In this document: piece by piece, positions 15,922 to 26,533 of the stretch
How positions within the stretch are numbered: the stretch's first letter is position 1
Layout: every line of letters begins with the position of its first letter
Source: a bacterium
GTDB lineage: Bacteria; Cyanobacteriota; Vampirovibrionia; Obscuribacterales; Obscuribacteraceae
Direction of reading: 5' to 3'
NCBI GenBank assembly: GCA_016124935.1
Contig: WGMS01000004.1
Location: 1 to 64,000, forward strand
DNA: 64,000 bases
The notes under the pieces: generated by a model
Database searches by the model: none
Seen by the model: the letters and a program-made list of their open reading frames with translations, nothing else
What the model was told of the DNA's origin: nothing
Made by a program: the position numbers and the translations under genes

Positions 15922-17100
15922 TCATAGCCTTTCTAAGACCATCGCTATTCCCATGCCGCCTCCGATACAGAGGCTCACCAGCCCATAGCGGGCTTTTCGG
16001 CGTTGCAACTCGAGGGATATTGTAAGAATAAGCCTGGCGCCGGTGGCTCCAAAAGGATGCCCGATAGCGATGGCACCGCCGTTGACATTGACTCTCTCCC
16101 GGGGCAGACCGAGCTCCTTTTCACAGGCCAGATATTGCACCGCGAAAGCCTCATTGATCTCGATAAGGTCCATGTCCTCTAGTTTCAATCCGGCTTTTTC
16201 AAGAGCCATGGGCACGGCCGGCACCGGTCCTATCCCCATTATTTCAGGAGGAACACCGGTGACAGCCCAGGAAACGACCCTGGTCAGAGGAGAAAGTCCA
16301 TTTTTCTCAGCGGTGGCAGCGTCGGTTACCACCAGGGCGGCAGCACCATCAACAATACCGCAAGCATTTCCTGCGGTCACGGTTCCACCTTTTCTAAAGA
16401 CCGGTTTCAGAGAAGAGAGCTTCTCCATAGTCGTATCCGGTTTGGGATGTTCATCGAAATCGATAATCTGTTCCTGGCCCTTGCGCCCTTTTAAAGAGAT
16501 GGGCACGATCTCTTCTTGCAAGCGACCCGCATCCATGGCTGCTTTAGCCCGACTCTGACTGAGAAGCGCAAATTCGTCCTGCTCTTCGCGATTAATCGAG
16601 AATTTTTCTCTGATGTTCTCGGCGGTCTCACCCATGGAAGCATCGGGATAAGTGTCCCTGATATCGAGACCGTCCCAGAGCTCGGCATGGCCCATACGCG
16701 CGCCCCAGCGATTGCTCCAGGTTATATAAGGGGTCATCGAAAGAGAGTCGGTTCCACCGGCGACCACAATTTTTGCCTGGCCGGCGTCAATAAGCATGCC
16801 TGCTGTAGCCACCGCCTTTACGCCCGAGCCGCAGAGCAGATTGAGAATCAGCCCCGGGGTCTCCACCTTGAGCCCGCTTCGCAAAGCCACATGCCTGGCA
16901 AGATAAATGGCGTCTTTACTGGTCTGCAAAACATTACCCATCACCACCTGGTCGCATTGACCAGGCTCGAGACCGGAGCGTTTGATAGCTTCGACCGTGG
17001 CGGCCACGGCAAGGTCCGTGGCCGTCTGCCCGGCAAGCCCACCGCCGAAAGCACCGAATGCTGTACGGGCACCATTGACAATTACTAAGTTGGCTGACAT
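15922..17100 (-). CDS. Thiolase (acetyl-CoA C-acetyltransferase type)
   Basis: This 392-residue thiolase condenses two acetyl-CoA to acetoacetyl-CoA, or runs in the reverse, degradative direction. The acyl-accepting cysteine is Cys90 in LNLLCGSGVK. The catalytic histidine lies in GGAIAIGHPFGATGAR and the second cysteine in LVSLCIGGGMG, so the full triad is present. NEAFAVQ is also intact. Length and motifs fit the AtoB/PhaA group better than FadA. The ATG has a good ribosome site (AGAGGAT). No beta-oxidation or polyhydroxybutyrate genes are adjacent, so the pathway is open. Confidence 0.93.
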   Translation of the reverse strand: MSANLVIVNGARTAFGAFGGGLAGQTATDLAVAATVEAIKRSGLEPGQCDQVVMGNVLQTSKDAIYLARHVALRSGLKVETPGLILNLLCGSGVKAVATAGMLIDAGQAKIVVAGGTDSLSMTPYITWSNRWGARMGHAELWDGLDIRDTYPDASMGETAENIREKFSINREEQDEFALLSQSRAKAAMDAGRLQEEIVPISLKGRKGQEQIIDFDEHPKPDTTMEKLSSLKPVFRKGGTVTAGNACGIVDGAAALVVTDAATAEKNGLSPLTRVVSWAVTGVPPEIMGIGPVPAVPMALEKAGLKLEDMDLIEINEAFAVQYLACEKELGLPRERVNVNGGAIAIGHPFGATGARLILTISLELQRRKARYGLVSLCIGGGMGIAMVLERL

Positions 17101-17263
17101 CTGAATCCTCTTTAAGCTTTTCGACCGGGAAAGCCGGAAAATGGAGAAAAACTAAAACAAGTACAAAAGCATATAAAAGATCTATCGAAAAGGGATAGAA
17201 TATTGCTCTCTTTAGAAGAAATCTAAAGGTTATCAGGTTTTGCTTTTTTAGGAGGGCTGAGAA

Positions 17264-18364
17264 TTGGCCAAGGTAGGAGTTCCCAAAGAGATACTTGACA
17301 ATGAGTACCGTGTTGCTCTGACACTTGCCGGTCTCAATGCTCTCGTCAAAGAAGGACATACTGTTTATGTCGAGAAGAACGCTGGTGTCGGAAGCGGTAT
17401 CAGCGACGAAGACTACAAAGGCGGCGGAGCCAAAATTCTTGCCGATGCCGCATCCGTTTTCGAAGAAGCCGATCTGATACTAAAAGTAAAAGAGCCCCAG
17501 GTCTCCGAAGTGAAGATGCTCAGAAAAGACCAGACTCTTTTCACCTATCTTCATCTGGCAGCGCACACCAAGCTTGCCGAAGACCTCGCCAAAACAGGCG
17601 CGACCTGTGTTGCTTACGAAACGGTTCAAATGGCCAACGGTCAACTGCCCCTGCTTACCCCGATGAGCGAAATAGCAGGCAGACTCTCCACCCAGATAGG
17701 AGCCAATTATCTGGAGCGTCCCATGGGCGGCAGAGGAGTGCTTCTAGGCGGTGTTCCCGGAGTCGAACCCGGTGAAGTGATCATCATTGGTGGTGGCATC
17801 GTCGGTACCAACGCCGCTAAAATCGCCCACGGTCTCGGTGCCCGGGTGACGATTTTCGACCTTTCTTTAGATCGCCTCAGATATCTCGATGATGTCTTCA
17901 ACGGTCAGGTACGCACAGTTTTCTCGGTCGGTCATTATCTGGAAGAGCTTCTTCCCCAGGCAGATCTGGTTATCGGCGCCGTTCTCATCCCCGGCAAACA
18001 GGCTCCCAGAATCGTGACCCGGGATATGGTCAAACAGATGAAGAAAGGCTCCGTGGTTGTCGATGTCAGCGTCGACCAGGGCGGCTGTATCGAGACGATC
18101 AAGTCCACCACCCACTCTGCTCCCACCTACGAAGTGGATGGAGTTCTGCATTACGGCGTAGCCAACATCCCCGGTGCCGTGCCGTGGACCTCGACCCGAG
18201 CTCTCACCAACGCCACCCTGCCTTACTGCCTCAAACTGGCTAAAGCAGGATACAAAGCCTGCATGGAAGATCCGGTTCTCATGAAAGGGGTCAACATCCA
18301 TAGGGGCGAAATCGTTCACCCCGGTGTACTCGAAGCAATAGGCGCCCCGGTGGCCACAGCTTAG
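17264..18364 (+). CDS. ald: Alanine dehydrogenase
   Basis: This enzyme oxidises L-alanine with NAD to pyruvate, ammonia and NADH. The 366-residue protein starts at TTG 17264, set by AGGAGGG seven bases before. Family features in order are [24 protein letters not shown]-type NAxxGSG (here [11 protein letters not shown]), the active-site FTYLHLAAH, and the NAD-binding Rossmann loop [26 protein letters not shown] and [14 protein letters not shown] near the C-terminus are strongly diagnostic. It diverges from the thiolase gene, so both may share a control region. The gene has the high-expression codon pattern also seen in recA. Confidence 0.96.
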   Translation: MAKVGVPKEILDNEYRVALTLAGLNALVKEGHTVYVEKNAGVGSGISDEDYKGGGAKILADAASVFEEADLILKVKEPQVSEVKMLRKDQTLFTYLHLAAHTKLAEDLAKTGATCVAYETVQMANGQLPLLTPMSEIAGRLSTQIGANYLERPMGGRGVLLGGVPGVEPGEVIIIGGGIVGTNAAKIAHGLGARVTIFDLSLDRLRYLDDVFNGQVRTVFSVGHYLEELLPQADLVIGAVLIPGKQAPRIVTRDMVKQMKKGSVVVDVSVDQGGCIETIKSTTHSAPTYEVDGVLHYGVANIPGAVPWTSTRALTNATLPYCLKLAKAGYKACMEDPVLMKGVNIHRGEIVHPGVLEAIGAPVATA

Positions 18365-18381
18365 AAGCCGGCTAGAATCCC

Positions 18382-19161
18382 ATGAAATCCAAAACGCTCA
18401 GGCTTTCCTCCTGGAATGTCAACGGCTTGCGAGCAGCGGTCAAGAAAGGCTTCTTTCAATGGCTTGCCGAAGACAGGGCGGATATAGTAGGCATTCAAGA
18501 GACCAAAATCTCCGAAGACCAACTTACCGCGGAGTTGACGGAGCCTGAGGGTTACCGCGGCTATTTCTCCCATGCCGAAAAACGCGGTTACAGCGGAGTA
18601 GCGCTCTATCTCAAGCATGAACCCGATTCCATCGAGCATGGCCTGGGCGTCAAGGATTTCGACAAGGAAGGCAGAACCGTTATAGCTCACTATGACGATC
18701 TTGTGATCTATAACATCTATTATCCCAACGGCAAAGCCAGCCCCGAGCGCCTGCGCTACAAAATGGCTTTCTATGAAGCTTTCCTCAAGCATGTAAGCAA
18801 AGTCAAGAAAGCCGGTAAAAAGATAGTGATCTGCGGCGATTTCAATACCGCCCACAAAGAGATAGACCTGGCCAGACCAAAAGACAACGAAGGTTATTCT
18901 GGCTTTCTGCCCGAAGAGAGGGCCTGGATGGACAAATTTGTAAACCGGGGCTTTATCGATACGTTTCGCCACTTCAATCAGGAGCCGGACAATTACACCT
19001 GGTGGCACATGCGCACCAGAGCCCGGGAAAGGAACGTGGGCTGGAGGATAGACTATTTTTTCGCCTCGGATAATCTGCAAGACGCTCTTATAGATGCAAG
19101 TATTCAGTCCGATATTCAGGGATCGGATCATTGTCCGATAACTCTTGGCATTTCTATATAA
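18382..19161 (+). CDS. xthA: Exodeoxyribonuclease III / AP endonuclease
   Basis: This 259-residue enzyme cuts DNA at abasic sites and trims 3' ends during base-excision repair. All metal and catalytic motifs are visible: LSSWNVNGLRAA, GIQETK with the metal-binding glutamate, the YYPNG loop, CGDFNTAHKEIDLARP (Asp and Asn), GWRIDYFF and the final GSDHCPI histidine. Length is normal. It begins 17 bases after ald on the same strand and may be cotranscribed with it, though the functions are unrelated. Confidence 0.96.
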   Translation: MKSKTLRLSSWNVNGLRAAVKKGFFQWLAEDRADIVGIQETKISEDQLTAELTEPEGYRGYFSHAEKRGYSGVALYLKHEPDSIEHGLGVKDFDKEGRTVIAHYDDLVIYNIYYPNGKASPERLRYKMAFYEAFLKHVSKVKKAGKKIVICGDFNTAHKEIDLARPKDNEGYSGFLPEERAWMDKFVNRGFIDTFRHFNQEPDNYTWWHMRTRARERNVGWRIDYFFASDNLQDALIDASIQSDIQGSDHCPITLGISI

Positions 19162-19246
19162 ATAGAGCTATGCTTCAACCGATAGTTTTTGATTTATGCT
19201 GTGGCATAACTTTAGTACGGACTCAAGATCGACTGCAAAACGGTAA

Positions 19247-20776
19247 ATGAGCAAAGACATCCAACAGCAATTGGAAGCAGGCAACGAGGCTTTCCTTAAC
19301 CAGGACTACAGCCAGGCCGAGACAAATTTCAAAGCGGCCCTCTGGGAAGCGGAACGACTCAAGGACAATCTCAAGATTGCTGATTGCCTGGACCGCCTGG
19401 CCGAGGTGTTTTTCGAGCAGGAGCGCTATGGCGACGCCGAACCTCTATATCAGAGAGCCCTGGAAGCCAGAGAGAAGGAGCTCGATCCTCAGAACGAGAT
19501 GATTGTCCAGAGCTTGAACAATCTCTCGGCTGTTTATTTCTTCCAGCAAAAGTATGAGCTGGCCGAGCCTATCTGCACAAGACTGACCGAAATCTACGAA
19601 AAGGTCCTCGGTCCCAATAATCCCGAGGTGGCGACCAGCTACAACAACCTGGCCCTTCTTTATGCAGCCCAGCACAAATTCGGTGCTGCCGAAGCGCTAT
19701 ACAAACAATCCCTGGATCTCAAGACCGCCGCCCTGGGCAACGATCATCCCGAAGTGGGCGACATCCTGCACAATCTAGGCACCCTCTACCTATCGGAAGA
19801 TCGCCTTCAAGAAGCGGAAGACATGCTCAGTCGAGCCCTGGCCGTACTGGAGAATGCCCTGGGTACGGAACACCCGGATCTAGAGGAGCTGCTCACCAGC
19901 CTTGCCAACCTTTTTGATTCTTCCGGCAAAGCCGAGGAATCCTGCAAAATGTACGAGCGGGTGCTGAATATCAAGGAGGTCAATCTAGGACCGACCCATC
20001 CAGAAGTGGTTCAGGCCATCAAACAGACAGGTCTTGCTTATGCCAATGTCTCCAAACACGATCAAGCCGAGCGCTTTCTAAAGCGAGCCCTGGCCATCAA
20101 AGAGAGAGCCCAGGATAAAAAATCTCCCGAAGGAGCCAACCTGCTTACATATCTTGCCGAACTCTACGCAAGCCAGAGAAAGTTTCCCCAGGCCGAAGAG
20201 TTCTACAAAGAGGCATTGGCTATTTGTGAACAGGTGCTCGGTCCCAGGCATGACCAGACCGAAAAGCAGCTCAAGGACATCGCCTCTTTCTACCAGTCCT
20301 ACAACCGGCACGCCAAAGCGGAGCCCTATTACAAAAAGCTGGTCACCATCAAACAGAAGACCAAAGGTCCAAAACATCCAGAATATATCTCCGCCAGAGT
20401 GCTCCTTGCCTCCTGCCTGCTGCGCCAGGAAAAGAACGGCGAAGCTGAGATCATGCTCAAAGAAGCAGTGGACACAGGCAAAGAGTCCCTGGGCGGCTCC
20501 GATCCGGTGGTCGGCGACGCTCTCCACAACTACGCCCTTGCCTTGAAAGCCTCCGGCAAGAACGACCTATCGGAGCAATTCTTCAAAGAAGCGATAGACG
20601 TGAGAACCAGAGCACTCGGTCCCCAGCATATAGATCTGGCCGAATCGCTTCAGGGCTATGCCGACCTGCTCAAGAACAATTATCGCGAAGCCGAAGCCGA
20701 ACATATGCAAGCCTGTGCCCGGGCGATAATCGATCATAATAAGGCGAAAGATTCATCCTTGCAGGGAATATCCTAA
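19247..20776 (+). CDS. Cytoplasmic TPR protein, kinesin-light-chain type
   Basis: This 509-residue protein is almost entirely TPRs of the 42-residue kinesin-light-chain subtype. The repeating pattern is AEPLYQRALEAREKELDPQ, then LNNLAxLYxxQxKFxxAE, about ten times. There is no signal peptide or membrane segment, so it is probably cytoplasmic, unlike the other TPR proteins here. TPR arrays of this type are ligand-binding scaffolds, common in cyanobacteria and their relatives. The start ATG lacks a clear ribosome site. Its 3' end overlaps the convergent membrane-protein gene by 24 bases. Confidence 0.9.
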   Translation: MSKDIQQQLEAGNEAFLNQDYSQAETNFKAALWEAERLKDNLKIADCLDRLAEVFFEQERYGDAEPLYQRALEAREKELDPQNEMIVQSLNNLSAVYFFQQKYELAEPICTRLTEIYEKVLGPNNPEVATSYNNLALLYAAQHKFGAAEALYKQSLDLKTAALGNDHPEVGDILHNLGTLYLSEDRLQEAEDMLSRALAVLENALGTEHPDLEELLTSLANLFDSSGKAEESCKMYERVLNIKEVNLGPTHPEVVQAIKQTGLAYANVSKHDQAERFLKRALAIKERAQDKKSPEGANLLTYLAELYASQRKFPQAEEFYKEALAICEQVLGPRHDQTEKQLKDIASFYQSYNRHAKAEPYYKKLVTIKQKTKGPKHPEYISARVLLASCLLRQEKNGEAEIMLKEAVDTGKESLGGSDPVVGDALHNYALALKASGKNDLSEQFFKEAIDVRTRALGPQHIDLAESLQGYADLLKNNYREAEAEHMQACARAIIDHNKAKDSSLQGIS

Positions 20777-21178
20777 GGTCTTCCTCTTTTCCGATTCTTT
20801 TTCCGATTCGCCTTTTGCCTGTCGCCCATTGCGCAGACAGATTACCGCCTCCATAAAGAGAGCCAGGTATGGCACAAAAGGAATGTGAACAGAGCTGGCA
20901 TGGAGAATAAAGAGACCTATTAGACTGCGGGAAAAAGCGCCATCCAGCTCGCGGCCCCAGCGCCTGACGCCATCCAGCATCAGATAGAAAGAGAAAAGTA
21001 TCATCGCTAAATCGATGAATTGTGGGACTAGCACTAGGAGATATTTTAGATAGAAGATGCAGCGAAAGAAAAAAGCGGATCCAACTGTGGCACCACATAT
21101 GGTTGCACCAACAAAAAGCATGGTCAATAAGGCATGCCCGGCGCGCAGGGCATACAAAAGCCTCCTCTCATTTTTCAT
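20753..21178 (-). CDS. Small membrane protein of unknown function
   Basis: About 141 residues are encoded from the ATG at 21178, chosen because CCGGAGGA lies seven bases before it; the listed ORF goes 45 codons further without support. Three or four hydrophobic helices are visible (ALLTMLFVGATICGATVGSAFF, LLVLVPQFIDLAMILFSFYLML, IGLFILHASSVHIPFVPYLALF), then a charged cytoplasmic tail (RQAKGESEKESEKRKT). I see no catalytic motif. It converges with and overlaps the TPR gene before it. Confidence 0.68.
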   Translation of the reverse strand: MKNERRLLYALRAGHALLTMLFVGATICGATVGSAFFFRCIFYLKYLLVLVPQFIDLAMILFSFYLMLDGVRRWGRELDGAFSRSLIGLFILHASSVHIPFVPYLALFMEAVICLRNGRQAKGESEKESEKRKTLGYSLQG

Positions 21179-21363
21179 GGAAGGTCCTCCGGTATGTAAA
21201 TAGAGACCCGCCGCAAGTGGCACCGCGTCGAAAAACGCAGGCGTAACCCTCAACGAATCTGTCTTGAACTTTCTAGTAAGGTTTTTAAAACGATCAAAAG
21301 CGATCGAAACCAAGTTTACTAGAAGCCCCAGGGCTTGTCAAGAAGACATGTTTTTGCTTGAGC

Positions 21364-23760
21364 TTACTTGAGCTTCTCCATATTGCTCAACTGCTCTGTC
21401 TCTTCGGCGGCTTCTTTGTCCATGGACAGCTCTTTGTAAGCTTTCAAAAGCGCTTTGTGAACGTCGGGCATCTCCGGTCTTACTTTGTAGGCGTCCTTGT
21501 AATAAGCAAGCGCCTCCCGGGCATCTCCGGCTTTGAAACAAGCATCCCCGCAAAGGAGATAAGCTTCCGTGTAATAGGGATTTTGCTCCAGAGCCTTTTT
21601 CAGCAGGGGAACCACATCGGAGTACTCGCCTTTTTTGTATTTCAGTTTACCCAGCACCAGATATGATGCATAAGACTTGGGATAGGTCGAAAGGGCCTCG
21701 GTGGCGGACTGTCCAGCCGCCTCGTCTTTGCCCTGATCCATTTGAATCCGCGCTTTTTCGACTAAGGCATCAGCCACCAGAGAAGGTTCGCTCTCTTCAC
21801 GATCCTTCGACTTTAATATCGAATCGTCCACAACCTTCTCGGCTTCCTCGAGCTGTTTATTTTCTCGATAGGCTCTTGCTTTCAGAATGTTCCATTTTGG
21901 CTCTCTTTCAAAGTCTTTTGCTTCCAGCTTAGAAAGAGCTTCAAGGGAATCTTCCACTTTTCCTACTTTGATCAGAGTCTGAATGTAAGAATAGCGATAG
22001 TCCCTCTTCTCTCGATCTGACATAGCACCATAGGCCTTCTCCATCTTCTCTATATTAGACGGCACGGGACTGGCCAGGGCTTCTGACTGGGCAAGCAGAT
22101 AGGCATCGATATTTTTAGCAGCCGTCTGGCGAGTCATGCTGAATAGAGACTGAAACTGATTGCGAGCCTCTCCGTATCTGCCTTCGAGCAAAAGAAGAGA
22201 GGCCAGAGTTCGGACGATATCCTGCCTGGAAGGCGGCTCCAGATTGCTTTGCTGATTGAGCTGCTTCAAAGCAAGAGCCGTCACAAAAGCCGCTTCGGAC
22301 TGCAGATAATTGTCGTCCTGGGCAAAGCAATAGCCCAGCGCCACCATATCCGCCACCGAGGTCGGGTTGATATTCAATGCCTTTCTAAAAGCCTTAATAG
22401 CTTTATCATAAGACTTCTTCTCGGAGTAGTAAGTCCCCAGCTTGCGAAGCGCTTTGGGATCTTGCGGATTGAGATTGGCGGCGTTTGTGTATTCTTCTAC
22501 CCCTTCCTTCTCCTTACCGGCAGCCATCAGCGCCTCTGCCAGCAAGAAATGCAAGTCGGCGTTCTTTTCCTGGTCTTTCAAAACCCGCCTGTACTCTTCA
22601 ACCAACTCATCATAACGTTTCTCGAAGGTCAGTAAATTCGCCAGCTCTCTATGCGCTTCTCCGTTCTTGGGATTGCGCTCAAGCGCTTCTTTCAGGTTGG
22701 CGATGGCGGCGTCTTTGTTGCCGGCGGCATTATTCATACGAGCCAGGGCGACAAGCTCGAAGGATTTGTCTTTGCTCAGCGCCACCGCTTTCGATTGATC
22801 TTTGATCGCTTCTTCAAATTCGCCCTGATACTGCCTGATCTGACCTCGCCGCCTGAAATAATTGGCGTTCTCGGAATCCAGCTTGATGGCTTGATTGAGT
22901 TCATCGACGGCTTCATTGAAACGCCACTGCCTTTGATAGATTGTGGCTAGACGAAGATGATTCTCGGGCTCCTTCTTGTCTAGAGAAATAGCGTCCCGAG
23001 CTATCTGAATGGCGCCATCATAATCGTTGTGACCCAGCATACTGCGCACCAGCATGCTACGCACCTCTTCCTGACGCGGCTCTATGGCCAGTGCCTTCAA
23101 GAAAGAGATCTCCGCCTCTTCTACCCGGCTCAACCAGCGCAATTGCAAATAACCAAGAGTACGAAAGCCCCAGGCAAACTGCGGATCTATCTCCACGGAA
23201 CGCTTGCAATACTCGATAGCGGCTTCGGCTTTGCCGTTCTTGCCGGATACCGCCGCCAGGGCAAAGTTGATGAGGGCGTCTCTAGAATGCTTGCGGGGCA
23301 AAGTTTTAAGAATCTCTGCCGCCTCTTTAGAATCGCCGGCGCTTATCTTTTGAAAAGCTTCCACCACTTTTACGAAAGTCTTTCCATGCTCATCACCATC
23401 ATCGGGCTGACGCAGGCGCTCATTGAGCGCCTGCAGGTCCTTTTTGCGATTCAAGAACATATAGGCAAAAGCGAGCCAGACATTGTTTCGAGAGTAGTTG
23501 TTGTCTTTCTTGGCGGCGGTCAGTTTCTCTAGCCTGGCGGCAACCTCTTTCCACTTGCCCTGATTTATCAGCTGCAGGGATTTCTTATCGAGACCGACAG
23601 GATAGGTCGGAATCGTCTCCTGCTCGACTTCCACACCGGTCTTGCTCTTTTGTTCCTGGCTCTCGCTTTCGGCAGCCAGCAAAGGCGCGGCTCCACCCAG
23701 TGATATATGCAAAGCCAGAAGCACGGCACAGCCTGTCTTTATGGAAGCTCCGTCTGGCAT
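21364..23760 (-). CDS. Large exported TPR protein downstream of mutS
   Basis: This 798-residue protein has a signal peptide (TGCAVLLALHISLGGAAPLLAAES) and an excellent ribosome site (AAAGGAGAG). About 15 to 18 TPRs cover the rest. Clear copies include AEAAIEYCKRSVEIDPQFAWGF, NDYDGAIQIARDAISLDKKEPEN, KSYDKAIKAFRKALNINPTSV and GEYSDVVPLLKKALEQNPYYT. It is likely a periplasmic scaffold or a subunit of an envelope assembly system, as seen for BamD- or PilF-type TPRs, but nothing specific is shown. It begins 33 bases after mutS on the same strand, so it may be read from the mutS transcript. Confidence 0.9.
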   Translation of the reverse strand: MPDGASIKTGCAVLLALHISLGGAAPLLAAESESQEQKSKTGVEVEQETIPTYPVGLDKKSLQLINQGKWKEVAARLEKLTAAKKDNNYSRNNVWLAFAYMFLNRKKDLQALNERLRQPDDGDEHGKTFVKVVEAFQKISAGDSKEAAEILKTLPRKHSRDALINFALAAVSGKNGKAEAAIEYCKRSVEIDPQFAWGFRTLGYLQLRWLSRVEEAEISFLKALAIEPRQEEVRSMLVRSMLGHNDYDGAIQIARDAISLDKKEPENHLRLATIYQRQWRFNEAVDELNQAIKLDSENANYFRRRGQIRQYQGEFEEAIKDQSKAVALSKDKSFELVALARMNNAAGNKDAAIANLKEALERNPKNGEAHRELANLLTFEKRYDELVEEYRRVLKDQEKNADLHFLLAEALMAAGKEKEGVEEYTNAANLNPQDPKALRKLGTYYSEKKSYDKAIKAFRKALNINPTSVADMVALGYCFAQDDNYLQSEAAFVTALALKQLNQQSNLEPPSRQDIVRTLASLLLLEGRYGEARNQFQSLFSMTRQTAAKNIDAYLLAQSEALASPVPSNIEKMEKAYGAMSDREKRDYRYSYIQTLIKVGKVEDSLEALSKLEAKDFEREPKWNILKARAYRENKQLEEAEKVVDDSILKSKDREESEPSLVADALVEKARIQMDQGKDEAAGQSATEALSTYPKSYASYLVLGKLKYKKGEYSDVVPLLKKALEQNPYYTEAYLLCGDACFKAGDAREALAYYKDAYKVRPEMPDVHKALLKAYKELSMDKEAAEETEQLSNMEKLK

Positions 23761-23793
23761 ATTTCTCTCCTTTGAATCAGCTATCAGTAAAGA

Positions 23794-26355
23794 TCAAGCC
23801 TTCTCGAACAGGGACAGCTGCATAACCTCGTCCATCGGTATGTTTCTCAACCGCGGTCCATCGAGAATCTTGCTTGCCACGCCCTTCTTCTCCATCTGTT
23901 GAATCAGATACTGTGCCCTTCCCACAACCTGGCTGGGCAACCCGGCCATCTTAGCCACCTGTACTCCGAAACTCCTGCTCGCCCCACCCGGTACCACCGA
24001 ACGAATAAATTCTACATCGCCGTCGGTCTCTTTAACCAGCACTTGATAATTGGCGATCTGAGGAAAGAAATTGCTGAGCCCATTCAGTTCATGGTAGTGC
24101 GTGGCGAAAATAGTCCTGGCGCGAACATCTTTAGCCAGATACTCAGCTACCGCCCAGGCGATAGCCACACCGTCATAGGTGCTGGTGCCCCTACCGACTT
24201 CGTCGAGCAAAATCAAAGATCGGTCACTGGCTGACCGACAACACTGGGTGGTCTCACTCATTTCAACAAGAAATGTCGATTGCCCCTGGGTCAGATCATC
24301 TACGGCACCAATCCTGGTGAATATTCTATCCACCAGACCGACCCTGGCACTGGCAGCAGGGACGAAAGAGCCCACCTGGGCAAGTATTACGATAAGCGCC
24401 ACTTGACGAAGATAACTGGATTTACCGGACATATTGGGTCCGGTCAAAACAACCAGCTGGTGGTCGTCGGAGTCGCCTCGCAAATCAGTGCTATTAGCAA
24501 CATACTCACCCATCGGCAGCACTTTCTCGAGTACAGGATGACGTCCTTCTTTGATGTCGATGATTCTAGAGTCATCCACCACCGGGCAAATATAATTTCT
24601 CTCCCTGGCTATAATAGAAAGAGAGAGCAGAGCATCGAGAGAGGCCAGCTTCTGCGCCACCGTATGCAACACCGCCCCATACTCTATTAAAGCTCTTCGA
24701 AAATCCATATAAAGCTTGTACTCGAGATCAGACTGATTTTTCTCGGCATTGAGAATCTTGGCTTCATACTCTTTGAGTTCAGGGGTGATGAAGCGCTCAG
24801 CGTTGGTAAGCGTCTGCTTCCTTATATATGAATCCGGCACCGCATCCTGATTGGCTCGGGTCACCTCGATGTAATAGCCGAAGGTCTTGTTGAAGCTGAC
24901 CTTGAGACTCTTGATCCCGGTCTTTTCCTGTTCTTGCGCTTGATAGTCAGAGATCCACTTCCGCCCACCGCCGAGCAGATCTCTTATTTCATCGAGCTCT
25001 TCGTTATAGCCTTTCTTAAATATGCCGCCTTCCATTATTTCCCGGGGGGCATCATCGGCGATGCTCTCACTCAACTTCGAAGCCAGTTCAGAGAGCTCGG
25101 AAGGAATATCAGCAAGACCGGAAAGAAAAGCACTATCAGCCCCCTGGACAATTCGACCTAACTTCGGCAGAGATTCAAGGGACATCTGAATGGCGACCAG
25201 GTCCTTTGGAGAGACGGTACCGGAGGAGACCCTCACAGATAGGCGTTCTATATCGGAGAAACTGGTCATGATCCCTTCGAGGTCCTTGCGGAGCGTAAGA
25301 GACTCGACAAGCTCCTTAACCGCCTCCTGGCGCCTGGCGATGGTGGCAGCACAGAAAAGGGGCTTCATCACCCAGCGCCGCAACATCCTTGCCCCCATGG
25401 CGGTCTTGGTTCTGTCGATGGTCCAGAGCAGACTACCTTCGAAGGTTCGCTCTCTCGATGTCTCCACCAGCTCTAGATTACGACGGGTGTTGGCATCCAG
25501 CACCAGATGCCCCTCGACGCTATAAGCGCTCAAGCCCTCGAACTTCGGTCTCTCGTCCCCCTGGGTGTGCTCGAGATATTCGAGAATACAGCCGGCAGCA
25601 CCTACCGCCAGAGGCATGTTCTGACAGCCGAATCCTTCCAGGGTGTTTACTTTGAATGTCTCTAAGATGCGACGTTTGCTGGGCTCGAACTGGAAGAACA
25701 TAGAAGGTCTTCCGGTATATCGATAGAGGTTCTGAAGATTCTCTGGAATCTCTTTGATCTCGGAGGGGATTACATCCTGGGGAGAGCGCCTACCTGTGCG
25801 CTGAGAGACCAGCACTTCCCGGGGATTAATTCGCCCAAGCTCCAGACCCAGCTCTTCGGGGCTCAGTTCTGCCACATAGAACTCTCCACAAGAGGCATCG
25901 ACAAAAGCGAGCCCCCATTTATCGCCACTACCGGTAATGGCAGCAAGATAGTTGTTCTCCCGGGAAGGCAAGAGATGCGACTCCAGAACGGTTCCCGGCG
26001 TAAGAATTCTGGTGACCTTGCGCTCCACCGGTCCTTTGTCCTGACCGACCACCCCGACCTGCTCGCAGATAGCGACGGAATAACCTTTGGCAAGGAGCCT
26101 GGCCAGATAAGGCTCGACCGCGCGGAAAGGCACTCCGGCCATGGGCATGCGCCCATTAGGAGAGGAAGGCTCCGGTCGCCCGGTCAGGGTGATGTCCAGC
26201 TCCCGGGCGGCTACCTGGGCGTCTGTGTCGAACATTTCATAGAAATCGCCGACCCTGAAAAACAATAGCGAATCAGGGTACTGGGACTTAGTATCGAAGT
26301 ACTGCTGCATCATCGGCGACAATGGCTTCTCTTTGATTGTTTTATCAGTCGACAC
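23794..26355 (-). CDS. mutS: DNA mismatch repair protein MutS
   Basis: This 853-residue protein recognises mismatches and starts repair. The mismatch-binding motif is visible near the N-terminus (FFRVGDFYEMF, with Phe-x-Glu). The connector, lever and clamp follow. The C-terminal ATPase has Walker A TGPNMSGKSSYLRQV, the Walker B aspartate in ILLDEVGRGTSTYDG, and the FATHYHEL histidine. Length is that of MutS1. A conventional C-terminal tail ends in VMQLSLFEKA, close to the DxQxxLF-type beta-clamp binding signature. No mutL is nearby. The ribosome site CGGAGGAG precedes the ATG closely. Confidence 0.97.
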   Translation of the reverse strand: MSTDKTIKEKPLSPMMQQYFDTKSQYPDSLLFFRVGDFYEMFDTDAQVAARELDITLTGRPEPSSPNGRMPMAGVPFRAVEPYLARLLAKGYSVAICEQVGVVGQDKGPVERKVTRILTPGTVLESHLLPSRENNYLAAITGSGDKWGLAFVDASCGEFYVAELSPEELGLELGRINPREVLVSQRTGRRSPQDVIPSEIKEIPENLQNLYRYTGRPSMFFQFEPSKRRILETFKVNTLEGFGCQNMPLAVGAAGCILEYLEHTQGDERPKFEGLSAYSVEGHLVLDANTRRNLELVETSRERTFEGSLLWTIDRTKTAMGARMLRRWVMKPLFCAATIARRQEAVKELVESLTLRKDLEGIMTSFSDIERLSVRVSSGTVSPKDLVAIQMSLESLPKLGRIVQGADSAFLSGLADIPSELSELASKLSESIADDAPREIMEGGIFKKGYNEELDEIRDLLGGGRKWISDYQAQEQEKTGIKSLKVSFNKTFGYYIEVTRANQDAVPDSYIRKQTLTNAERFITPELKEYEAKILNAEKNQSDLEYKLYMDFRRALIEYGAVLHTVAQKLASLDALLSLSIIARERNYICPVVDDSRIIDIKEGRHPVLEKVLPMGEYVANSTDLRGDSDDHQLVVLTGPNMSGKSSYLRQVALIVILAQVGSFVPAASARVGLVDRIFTRIGAVDDLTQGQSTFLVEMSETTQCCRSASDRSLILLDEVGRGTSTYDGVAIAWAVAEYLAKDVRARTIFATHYHELNGLSNFFPQIANYQVLVKETDGDVEFIRSVVPGGASRSFGVQVAKMAGLPSQVVGRAQYLIQQMEKKGVASKILDGPRLRNIPMDEVMQLSLFEKA

Positions 26356-26533
26356 CAGGAATCTCCTCCGGTATTAACAAGCCAGACAGTGAGGTTCTTT
26401 GACAACCGGCTGCATATCATTCACTTCTTTCTTTATGAATCGCCGGAGAGTTCAAGCAACTATATTAAGCTTCTGGTAAGATGAGAAACTTGAGAATGTC
26501 TTATGTAAGGGCGATACGGGATATACAGTCGAC